Positions 8,188 to 15,313 of a stretch of 64,000 nt of DNA are shown piece by piece (position 1 is the first letter of the stretch; each line of letters opens with the position of its first letter). Source of the DNA: an uncultured Lachnospiraceae bacterium (GTDB lineage: Bacteria; Bacillota; Clostridia; Lachnospirales; Lachnospiraceae); contig CAMFDG010000003.1 of NCBI GenBank assembly GCA_945949045.1, forward strand, positions 1 through 64,000. Direction: 5' to 3'. A program made the position numbers and the translations under genes. The notes beneath the pieces were generated by a model. The model was not told where the DNA came from, ran no database searches, and saw only the letters and a list, made by a program, of their open reading frames with translations.

Positions 8188-9360
8188 CTACTTCCTCAGG
8201 ATTCCACTCTGATTGATCACACCAATCAGCTCCTCAATGGTCTCCACCGGCAGCACCAGGGCAAAACGCACATACCCTTCACCGCCGCTTCCGAAGGCAT
8301 CTCCGGGGGTACAGATGACGCCGGTTTTATCCATCAGTTCCATGCAAAATTCCTGCGAGGAGGAAAATCCCTCCGGAATATGGGCCCAGGCAAACATGGT
8401 GCCCTTGCTGTCCGGGACGTTCCAGCCGATGGAGCGGAGCCCGCCACAGAGAGCATCACGCCTTGCCTGATAGTTCTTACACTGTTCCCTCACACCATCT
8501 AACGGTCCGGTCAGGGCTGCGATGGCCGCCCGCTGGATGGGCTCGAAAATGCCGAAATCATATTGGGAGCGCAGCAGCTTGATGGCGTCTATAATCTGTT
8601 TGTTGCCCACGAAAAAGGAAACTCTCGCACCGGTGAGATTGAAGGATTTGGAGAGGGAAAAGGCCTCAATTCCAACTTCCTTTGCGTGTTCATGCTCCAG
8701 GAAGGAGCCACCGTAAACACCATCGTAGATGATATCGGAGTAAGCATTGTCATGAACGACGATAATATTGTATTTTTCCGCAAAAGCAATCAGTTCATCG
8801 TAAAATTCCGGTGGGGCAATGGCACAGACCGGATTGTAGGGATAGGAAACCATGATGTACTTGGCACGCCTTGCAATGTCCTCAGGGATTTCATCCAGGC
8901 GCGGAAGAAAATCATTTTCCTCCTTCAGATCATAGAAGTATAATTCTGCTTCCCCGAGATAAGCACCCACCTCGAAGACCGGATAGCCGGGGTTGGGAAG
9001 GAGAACCACATCCCCCGGATTACACAGTGCCATACCCAGATGGGCCACTCCCTCCTGGGAACCGGGCATGGCAACAATTTCATCTTCGGAAACGGTGACA
9101 CCAAAGCGTCTCTCGTAATAATCTTTAACAGCGGCTGTAAGCTCCGGGATGTCCCTAAGGGTATAGTGGAACTTGTCCGGATCCCTGGCAGCATCGATCA
9201 GCGCCTTCTGCACATGCTCTGCCACCGGGAAATCCGGGGTTCCCACAGAGAGATTATAGACCTTTCGTCCGCTGGCCAGCAGCTGCTCCTTCTTTTCGTT
9301 CAATGCGGCAAAAATGCCGGTTTTAAAATGATTAAGCCGTGAGGCTGTCTCAATCTTCAT
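8188..9360 (-). CDS. Class I/II PLP-dependent aminotransferase (DapL/AlaA-like)
   Basis: A 390-residue fold-type I aminotransferase. The PLP lysine is in AFSLSKSFNLTGAR; the pyridine-N aspartate region is HDNAYSDIIYDG; NPV and the C-terminal YVRFALV arginine are also in place. The overall motif set resembles LL-diaminopimelate aminotransferase and alanine-type transaminases, and the substrate cannot be fixed from sequence. The ATG at 9360 follows GGAGG by 9 nt; an upstream in-frame ATG at 9381 lacks a ribosome site. No biosynthetic partner is adjacent. Confidence 0.9.
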   Translation of the reverse strand: MKIETASRLNHFKTGIFAALNEKKEQLLASGRKVYNLSVGTPDFPVAEHVQKALIDAARDPDKFHYTLRDIPELTAAVKDYYERRFGVTVSEDEIVAMPGSQEGVAHLGMALCNPGDVVLLPNPGYPVFEVGAYLGEAELYFYDLKEENDFLPRLDEIPEDIARRAKYIMVSYPYNPVCAIAPPEFYDELIAFAEKYNIIVVHDNAYSDIIYDGVYGGSFLEHEHAKEVGIEAFSLSKSFNLTGARVSFFVGNKQIIDAIKLLRSQYDFGIFEPIQRAAIAALTGPLDGVREQCKNYQARRDALCGGLRSIGWNVPDSKGTMFAWAHIPEGFSSSQEFCMELMDKTGVICTPGDAFGSGGEGYVRFALVLPVETIEELIGVINQSGILRK

Positions 9361-9563
9361 TCTTTTGTGCCTCCAAATCAAATGTTGTACGTTCGTATCT
9401 GCTTTGCCTTTTCACAGAAACTCTATTTCTTAGTGTAAGACTTTTTGCCGGGGATTACAACAGTAAAAGGGGAGATTTATTTGCACTTTGTGGTATGCAG
9501 GACTATAATAAGGGGTAGATTAAGAAATAGATTGAGGATGCAGCTCACGGGATTTGTAAGATA

Positions 9564-9660
9564 CTGGGCGGAGAGCACATGGCGGAAAGTGTATCGCCCA
9601 GAAAGATCTGCTGGCATCCGAAAATGTGGGCGATAGGGGAGCAAAATAGGTTCTCCGCCC
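9564..9660. repeat. GGGCG-type structured repeat, copy A
   Basis: A 97-bp unit starts CTGGGCGGAGAG and ends TTCTCCGCCC. Outer arms GGGCGGAGA (9566-9574) and TCTCCGCCC (9652-9660) pair perfectly, and inner arms TATCGCCC (9592-9599) and GGGCGATA (9628-9635) also pair, giving nested hairpins. It is a direct repeat of copy B, 133 bp away. Confidence 0.85.
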
Positions 9661-9696
9661 AAAAAAGATTGGAATAATAGAGAAATGCTATTAATT

Positions 9697-9793
9697 CTGG
9701 GCGGAGAGAAGATCGCGGAAAGTGTATCGCCCAGAAAAATCCGCAAGTATCGTAAAATATGGGCGATAGAGTAGAAATTGGGATTCGCCGCCC
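9697..9793. repeat. GGGCG-type structured repeat, copy B
   Basis: A second 97-bp unit of the same length and orientation as copy A. The first 40 bases are almost identical (GCGGAAAGTGTATCGCCCAG is shared). The inner hairpin (9725-9732 with 9761-9768) is perfectly kept; the outer stem is shortened to GGGCGG/CCGCCC. Differences cluster in loops. Confidence 0.85.
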
Positions 9794-9906
9794 ATTGGGA
9801 GAATGGGACAGTTTGGATACAAGGGGAAACTTATAAGTTGGACGCTGATTTTGATTGAAAAAAGAAAAGCTAAAAAAATGAAAGTTATGGAAGGAGACTT
9901 ACAAAT

Positions 9907-10965
9907 ATGAGCAGCAAACACATTGCAATTCCAGCGCTACTTAAAATCGGTCCGGGGGTACTGGATCAGCTGGGAGATCATTTGAAGGAACTGGAACTGG
10001 AAAAGGTAGTCATTCTTTTCGGAAACGGCCTGATTGATATGTTTGGAACGGCTGTGATGGAATCCTTAAAAGATGCGGGCATTGAAGTGGTAGAGTATCA
10101 GGAACTGGATACGGTGCGTTTAGAGGATCTTACCAGCCTTGCCTTTTCTTTTCCGGCCCGGGTGCAGGCGGTCATCGGCATCGGCGGAGGAAAAGTGATT
10201 GATGCAGCCAAATACTGTGGTTTTTTGCGGAATCTTGCCTTTATCAGTATTCCGACTTCAGCCTCCAGCGACGGCTTTTCCAGTGCCAGTGCATCCCTTC
10301 TGGTGGAGGGACACAGAAAGTCCGTTCCGGCCAGACTGGCCTACGGAATTGTGGTGGATACCCAGATTATCAAAAGTGCACCGAAGAAGTTTCTCTATTC
10401 CGGAATCGGTGACATGGTTTCGAAAATCACAGCACTCTACGATTGGATCTTTGAGGAGAAACACGGCTGTGGCAAGGTGAACGATTTTGCCGTGATGATT
10501 GCAAAGAAAGCAGTGAACAGCTTTGTGCGGACACCTTTCGAATCGATTGATGACGATCTGTTCCTGAAAGAACTTCTGGATTCTCTTGCCATGAGTGGAA
10601 TTGCCAATGAGATTGCAGGCAGCAGCGCGCCCACCAGTGGCAGCGAGCATCTGATCTCCCACGCGCTGGACAAAATGCTGGAGCAGCCGCAGCTTCATGG
10701 TATTCAGGTGGGAGTGGCCACCTATCTGATGAGTGTTGTGCACGACCACCGCTATAAGAGAGTGGATACAATTTTTACCCAGACCGGTTTCTGGGATTAT
10801 GTGAAGACTCTGGAACTGCGCAGGGAGGATTTTGAGAAAGCCATCGATCTGGCGCCTTCCATCAAGCCCTTCCGGCATACTTATCTGCATGAGCAGCAGT
10901 ACCGGGATAAGGCGAAGGATGTGCTTCGCACCGATCCGAGACTGCAGGAGATACTTGTGGATTAA
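9907..10965 (+). CDS. sn-glycerol-1-phosphate dehydrogenase-like enzyme (EgsA/AraM family)
   Basis: A 352-residue member of the iron-alcohol-dehydrogenase superfamily, closest in motif set to the AraM/G1P dehydrogenase branch. It shows the NAD-binding AVIGIGGGKVIDAAKY, the nucleotide loop SIPTSASSDGFSSASASL, and metal-ligand regions GSEHLISHALD and LHGIQVGVATYLM. The family reduces dihydroxyacetone phosphate to sn-glycerol-1-phosphate; close relatives act on other polyols or in dehydroquinate-like chemistry, so the substrate is provisional. AAGGAGAC lies 8 nt before the ATG. Confidence 0.85.
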   Translation: MSSKHIAIPALLKIGPGVLDQLGDHLKELELEKVVILFGNGLIDMFGTAVMESLKDAGIEVVEYQELDTVRLEDLTSLAFSFPARVQAVIGIGGGKVIDAAKYCGFLRNLAFISIPTSASSDGFSSASASLLVEGHRKSVPARLAYGIVVDTQIIKSAPKKFLYSGIGDMVSKITALYDWIFEEKHGCGKVNDFAVMIAKKAVNSFVRTPFESIDDDLFLKELLDSLAMSGIANEIAGSSAPTSGSEHLISHALDKMLEQPQLHGIQVGVATYLMSVVHDHRYKRVDTIFTQTGFWDYVKTLELRREDFEKAIDLAPSIKPFRHTYLHEQQYRDKAKDVLRTDPRLQEILVD

Positions 10966-11057
10966 AACGGAAGAAATCGGGATGCGAGGCAGTCTGCCAT
11001 GGGCGGTTTTGCAGAGCCTGGTGACATGTGGAGATAAATCAGACGGAGGAAGAAAGC

Positions 11058-11447
11058 ATGAAAAAACGTATTTTAGGCTATCGGACGAGAATCGATGGCA
11101 TTTTAGAGAAAAATGCACCGGATACCAACTGGGAGGAACTGCTTTCCGAGCATCTGGTGCAGATCGGCTTTTTTCAGCATGAGAGGCTGGTGCATCTTCT
11201 GGTGACGCTGGCCTTTGCCCTGTTTGCCATTCTGACCATCTTTGTGACGATGTTTTCGCCATCCCCGGGGCTTCTTGCGCTGACAATTCTGTTTCTGGTA
11301 CTCTTAATTCCGTACATACAGCATTATTATCTGCTGGAAAATGAGACACAGAAAATGTATCAACAGTATGATCAGATACTGGAGAGGATCCGCAGGGAAA
11401 AAGTGGCACCAACAAGTAACGGCAAAGAACGTGCAGGCATAAAATAA
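11058..11447 (+). CDS. Small two-helix membrane protein of unknown function
   Basis: A 129-residue protein with a basic, soluble N-terminus (about 50 residues), two adjacent membrane helices (LLVTLAFALFAILTIFVTMF and LLALTILFLVLLIPYI) and a charged helical tail (NETQKMYQQYDQILERIRREK). No family is recognised with certainty. The ATG at 11058 follows GGAGGAAG by 6 nt; an upstream ATG at 11028 lacks such a site. It lies 92 nt after the dehydrogenase gene and may share its transcript. Confidence 0.65.
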   Translation: MKKRILGYRTRIDGILEKNAPDTNWEELLSEHLVQIGFFQHERLVHLLVTLAFALFAILTIFVTMFSPSPGLLALTILFLVLLIPYIQHYYLLENETQKMYQQYDQILERIRREKVAPTSNGKERAGIK

Positions 11448-11482
11448 GGGTGACGTGATAGAAATGATGGGAGATCATCATT

Positions 11483-11959
11483 ATGAGATTTAGGGTGCCT
11501 GTGGCATATGCGAAACTTTCCGGGAGCAGCAGTTATCCGGATATCTCCGGAAAGGTTTATTTTATGAGGGCGCAGGGCGGTACTGTGGTGGCCGCAGAGG
11601 TATGGAACGTAACGGATGAAGCGGGAAAACCGGCCCAGGGATTCAAAGGTTTTCACATTCATGAGGGCAGTGCCTGTAGTGGCAATGACAAGGACCCTTT
11701 TGCCGATACAGGGGCGCATTACAGCAAAGCAAAGGTGCTGCACCCGGATCATGCCGGGGATCTGCCGCCGCTTCTGTTTTCGGATGGATTTGCATGGATG
11801 CAGGTCTATACCGGACGCTTTATGCCGGAGGATGTGATTGGAAAGACCGTGGTGCTTCACGGAATGCCGGATGATTTTCATACACAGCCCTCAGGGGATT
11901 CCGGAATGAAGATCGCCTGTGGCGAAATTGTACCGTGGAGACCGCCTATTATGGGCTGA
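11483..11959 (+). CDS. Cu/Zn superoxide dismutase-like protein
   Basis: A 158-residue protein with the Cu/Zn SOD metal-site order: GFHIHEG (two Cu histidines), TGAHYSK (bridging histidine), VLHPDHAGDLP (two Zn histidines and the Zn aspartate), and DFHTQPSGDSGMKIACGEI (last Cu histidine; the catalytic-arginine position is occupied by K). Two cysteines (SACSG and IACG) could form the family disulfide. No signal peptide is seen, so it is probably cytoplasmic, unusual for bacterial SodC. It sits 35 nt after the small membrane protein gene. Confidence 0.85.
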   Translation: MRFRVPVAYAKLSGSSSYPDISGKVYFMRAQGGTVVAAEVWNVTDEAGKPAQGFKGFHIHEGSACSGNDKDPFADTGAHYSKAKVLHPDHAGDLPPLLFSDGFAWMQVYTGRFMPEDVIGKTVVLHGMPDDFHTQPSGDSGMKIACGEIVPWRPPIMG

Positions 11960-11973
11960 AGGGGAAAAAAATT

Positions 11974-12513
11974 ATGAAGTTTACTTACTGTCCCCACTGT
12001 GGGACCAGATTGACAGAAAAAGAAATCGGCGATGAAGGGCTGGTTCCCTATTGTGGGAACTGCCGGATTCCGCTGTTTGACATGTTTTCCACCTGTATTA
12101 TTGCATTGGTGGTGAATGAGAAGGACGAAGCACTGCTTCTTCGCCAGAGTTATATTTCCAATCATTACTACAATCTGGTTTCCGGCTATATGAAACCGGG
12201 AGAACGGGCGGAGGAAACAGCGGTAAGAGAGATTGCAGAGGAAACCGGGGTGGCGGTAGACAGGCTGGAGTTCGTGGGAACCTACTGGTTCGGGAAAAAG
12301 GATATGCTCATGATCGGGTTCTTTGCAAGGGCAAAAAAACAGGAACCGAAGCTCTCCGGCGAAGTGGATGCCGCAGAGTGGGTTCCTGTGACTTCTGCAA
12401 TCGAAATGGTACATCCCAGTGGCAGTGTATCACACACACTTGTGGAAAAATATATCAGGCAGGAATCAATGGGGTTTCCTGCCGGAGATGATAATCTTTA
12501 TCCTCATCAATGA
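11974..12513 (+). CDS. NUDIX hydrolase with N-terminal zinc ribbon (NudC-like)
   Basis: A 179-residue protein. The N-terminal ribbon FTYCPHCGTRL...PYCGNCRIPLF carries two CxxC pairs. The NUDIX box GYMKPGERAEETAVREIAEETGV fits G-x5-E-x7-RE-x2-EE-x-G. This arrangement is that of NADH pyrophosphatase NudC and relatives, but the protein is shorter and the SQPWPFPxS tail motif is absent, so the substrate is open. The ATG at 11974 follows GAAGGGGAAA; it lies 14 nt after the SOD-like gene, suggesting co-transcription. Its last 59 nt overlap the convergent HD-GYP gene. Confidence 0.85.
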   Translation: MKFTYCPHCGTRLTEKEIGDEGLVPYCGNCRIPLFDMFSTCIIALVVNEKDEALLLRQSYISNHYYNLVSGYMKPGERAEETAVREIAEETGVAVDRLEFVGTYWFGKKDMLMIGFFARAKKQEPKLSGEVDAAEWVPVTSAIEMVHPSGSVSHTLVEKYIRQESMGFPAGDDNLYPHQ

Positions 12514-14260
12514 TCTCTAACATGCAGTTCGCAATCCTGGGATCCAGCTGGCTGCCCTTCACCCGTTGAATCTCATCACGGACGGCCTGCTGAGGCATCA
12601 CCTGACGGTAGCTGCGGTTGGAGGTCATGGCATCGTACATATCGGCAACAGCGATAATTCTTGCGTAGAGAGGAATCTCTTCTCCCTTAAGACCATCCGG
12701 GTAGCCCTTGCCATCATATCTTTCATGGTGCCACCGGGCTGCCTTTTCAATGTCTTTAATGTCATCCATATTATTCAGAATCTGATAGCCGATGGTGGTA
12801 TGGGTTTTGATGGTGGCATATTCTTCGCTGGTCAGTTTTCCGGGTTTGTTGATGATCGTGTCAGCAATGCCAATCTTTCCAATATCATGAAGCATTCCCA
12901 TGGAATAAACTGCATTCTGTTCTTCTTTGGATAATCCCATTTTTTCTGCCAAAAGCTTGGAATATTTGGCAACTCTGGTGGAATGACCTTTGGTGTAGGG
13001 GTCCTTTGCCTCGATGGTCTCCACGAGGGTATTCATGGCCTGTCTGGTAAGCTTTAATGTCTTTACATGATTGGTAAGATTTTCCTGTTCCAGCCGGTAG
13101 TAATCACGAAGGGCCGACAGAACGGACATGGCCAGCCAGAAGAGTGCGCCCACCGAGAAAAAGCCTCCGTGAAAAATAACAGTTTTTTGCAGATACATAC
13201 CCAGCTGTAAGATGCCGGCAATGGCAAAGCCCACAAATCCGACAATCACGAAGTTATAGGATCCGGCCAGGTGATTTTGAATATCCCGTATGATCGTAAA
13301 AATAATACAGCTGATACTTAGCAGGTGCAGGATCACACAGATGTTAAACAACAGGGAAAAATCGCCGGCTCCTGTGATCTCCAGAACAGATGCGAAGAGC
13401 GAATAACACATTTCAACGCTCAGAAGAACCCGATACAGTTTGTGATATCTCTGTGCCTGGACATTGTCAAAATACAAAAGCAGAGGCAGTGCAAGAAAAT
13501 AGACGGCAAAGTGGGTCATATATCCTGCCAGCGATAGGTTTTTGTAATAAAACTGCCGTAAAGGTGATTCGGAAAGAATCCATATACACAGCAGAAGCAC
13601 GGTCCAGCCCAGATAACTGAGGGGGATTTTCCTCTGCAGCTGCAGATGAATAAGACCGCAGATCAAAATGGTGCCAATGGAAAGAATCAGAAGAAGCAGG
13701 GCACTCATTACTTCAAACAGATTATCCTTTGCAAACCGTAGGAACATTCCAAACACAGTGCCACAGTATGGCTGTCGTACAACACCGCTGTATTTGGAGT
13801 CTGTTGTACAGGAAAAGGTGATTTCTTTTCCCCGGTCGGAGGGTTTCAGCCGAACAAAGTAATAGGCACTTACACTGTTCTTTCCCCACAGCCTGGTATC
13901 TTTTGTGGAATAGGTTCCTCGAAGCTCCCCATCAATGGAAACCGTCATGTCCTGTAACGTGGAGCGAAAACACAGCCATGGAGTTTCGTATGCATCCAGT
14001 GTATCCGGAAGAATTCCGGTCAGTGTGAGAGTCTGTCCCTTTGGGGTGTCACATTTTCCGGGAACCTCAGCAGGTATCCGGCTGCCGTCATCTAAGACCT
14101 GATACCAGTCCAGGTCAAGCTCCTGACAACTGTAAATATTCGTCTGCCTTTCGCTGGGAAAGGTGAGAAAACCAATCAGCAAAAATCCAAGAATCGCACA
14201 CAGGATGAGTTGAAAAAGTATCTCAATAGATCGATCAATGTATTTTCCAATTGCTTTCAT
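12455..14260 (-). CDS. Membrane HD-GYP domain phosphodiesterase
   Basis: A 601-residue protein, probably a cyclic-di-GMP phosphodiesterase. Layout: N-terminal helix; an extracytoplasmic beta-rich domain (about 40-210); roughly seven membrane helices (215-390), resembling 7TMR-DISM sensors; then HD-GYP (about 420-590) with TKGHSTRVAKYS, LHDIGKIGI, THTTIGYQIL and HHERYDGKGYP. The ATG at 14260 has AAGGAGAA upstream; longer frames reach 14509 without a ribosome site. All HD-GYP metal ligands appear present. No GGDEF partner is visible nearby. Confidence 0.9.
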   Translation of the reverse strand: MKAIGKYIDRSIEILFQLILCAILGFLLIGFLTFPSERQTNIYSCQELDLDWYQVLDDGSRIPAEVPGKCDTPKGQTLTLTGILPDTLDAYETPWLCFRSTLQDMTVSIDGELRGTYSTKDTRLWGKNSVSAYYFVRLKPSDRGKEITFSCTTDSKYSGVVRQPYCGTVFGMFLRFAKDNLFEVMSALLLLILSIGTILICGLIHLQLQRKIPLSYLGWTVLLLCIWILSESPLRQFYYKNLSLAGYMTHFAVYFLALPLLLYFDNVQAQRYHKLYRVLLSVEMCYSLFASVLEITGAGDFSLLFNICVILHLLSISCIIFTIIRDIQNHLAGSYNFVIVGFVGFAIAGILQLGMYLQKTVIFHGGFFSVGALFWLAMSVLSALRDYYRLEQENLTNHVKTLKLTRQAMNTLVETIEAKDPYTKGHSTRVAKYSKLLAEKMGLSKEEQNAVYSMGMLHDIGKIGIADTIINKPGKLTSEEYATIKTHTTIGYQILNNMDDIKDIEKAARWHHERYDGKGYPDGLKGEEIPLYARIIAVADMYDAMTSNRSYRQVMPQQAVRDEIQRVKGSQLDPRIANCMLEIIDEDKDYHLRQETPLIPA

Positions 14261-14480
14261 AGCAGTTCTCCTTTGTAAATACGCTCTTTTACATTTATGG
14301 ACAATCACCATTGGTGATAGTTTTATTCCTGCTAAACAGACACAATAAATTATACAATAGTTTTGAAAAAAATACACTATCAAATTATGCTGCATTTCCC
14401 AATTGGATCCTTTCATGATACATACGAAAAAAAATACAGGACATAATAGAAATGAAATTATGAAAAGAGAGGTGTAAATC

Positions 14481-14939
14481 ATGGTATTGACTGAAAAAGA
14501 GCAGACCACAATCGAGGATCTCAGAACACAGGAGCAGTCCTGTATGGAGAAGTATAAGCGCTATGGCCAGCAGGCGAAAGATCCGGTGCTTCAGGAACTT
14601 TTCGGAAGACTGGAAAAAGAGGAAACCAGGCATTATGAATCCCTGGGACAGGTATTAACCGGAGCGGTACCCTCCTGCAACTGCAACGACCGGGATGGTG
14701 CAGCTTATGAACCAAAGGCATCCTACGACTCCATGACCAATTCCGAGGACAAAAAGAACGACTGCTTTCTGGCAACGGACTGTATCGGAACCGAGAAGAT
14801 GGTTTCCGGGGAGTACAACTCCAATGTATTTGTGTTCGGGGATCCGGGCGTACGGAAGCTTCTGGCAGACATTCAGATCGAGGAGCAGAACCACGCGGAA
14901 ATGCTTTACAAGTACAAAACAGTAAATGGTATGGCATAA
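14481..14939 (+). CDS. CotF-like spore coat/ferritin-like protein
   Basis: A 152-residue helical protein with two ferritin-like ExxH motifs, KEETRHYESL near residue 50 and IEEQNHAEML near the C-terminus, fitting the Coat_F (spore coat protein) family. The middle contains a cysteine-bearing loop (SCNCND). The family is found in spore coats and in vegetative cells of Clostridia, and the role here is inferred from family only. GAGAGGTG precedes the ATG and a terminator follows. It is divergent from the HD-GYP gene. Confidence 0.75.
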   Translation: MVLTEKEQTTIEDLRTQEQSCMEKYKRYGQQAKDPVLQELFGRLEKEETRHYESLGQVLTGAVPSCNCNDRDGAAYEPKASYDSMTNSEDKKNDCFLATDCIGTEKMVSGEYNSNVFVFGDPGVRKLLADIQIEEQNHAEMLYKYKTVNGMA

Positions 14940-14944
14940 CAATG

Positions 14945-14973
14945 GAAGGCGGGATTTCCCGTCTTCTTTTTTG
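14945..14973 (+). terminator. Rho-independent terminator
   Basis: GAAGgCGGG pairs with CCCGtCTTC over a 4-nt loop, followed by a run of T, 5 nt after the CotF-like gene. Confidence 0.85.
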
Positions 14974-15013
14974 TGGCGCCGGGCATCCGGTAGAAATAAA
15001 GCGTACAAAAGGA

Positions 15014-15072
15014 TTGACAGGAGCAGAGAATATGATATAATACATACAAACATATGAATAAATGTTCATGTG
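15014..15072 (+). promoter_or_regulatory. Promoter and ArsR/SmtB-type operator of the metal efflux operon
   Basis: TTGACA (15014-15019) and TATAAT (15036-15041) with a 16-nt spacer form a near-perfect promoter. Just downstream, CATATGAA (15051-15058) and TTCATGTG (15065-15072) form an imperfect inverted repeat of the SmtB/CzrA operator type. Its position over the start of transcription suits repression by the ArsR-family protein encoded at the end of the operon. Confidence 0.8.
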
Positions 15073-15085
15073 AGGAGGGAAAAAT

Positions 15086-15304
15086 ATGAAGAAAAGTTAT
15101 AAGATCGAAGTGGACTGCGCAAACTGCGCCAATAAAATGGAGGAGGCTGCCAGGGCGACGGCAGGTGTAAAGGATGCGGTTGTAAACTTCATGACCCTTA
15201 AGATGAATGTGGAGTTTGAAGAGGATGCTGATGTAAAAGCGGTCATGAAGGAAGTCCTCAGAAACTGCAGGAAGGTAGAAGATGACTGTGAGATCTATTT
15301 GTAG
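15086..15304 (+). CDS. Free-standing heavy-metal-associated (HMA) domain protein
   Basis: A 72-residue ferredoxin-like HMA domain with the metal motif DCANCANKMEE (CxxC near residue 13) and the usual beta-alpha-beta spacing. Such domains deliver or sense soft metals. It lies 9 nt before the P-type ATPase gene, which itself lacks an N-terminal HMA domain, so the two genes together correspond to one conventional transporter. GAGGAGGG precedes the ATG. Confidence 0.9.
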   Translation: MKKSYKIEVDCANCANKMEEAARATAGVKDAVVNFMTLKMNVEFEEDADVKAVMKEVLRNCRKVEDDCEIYL

Positions 15305-15313
15305 GAGAATTAT

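Larger units (their letters stand above)
9361..9906. other. Gene-poor region with duplicated structured repeat
   Basis: Frames here are short and show no coding character. The stretch is dominated by two 97-bp direct repeats (9564-9660 and 9697-9793) listed separately. The final 100 nt before the next gene hold its ribosome site (GGAAGGAGACTTACAAAT) but no clear promoter. Confidence 0.6.

Noticed and set aside
10258-11481. Long open frame of 407 codons on the minus strand
   Set aside because: It lies antisense to the dehydrogenase and small membrane protein genes, has no ribosome site and its translation (Cys/His/Leu-rich) has no domain-like pattern.
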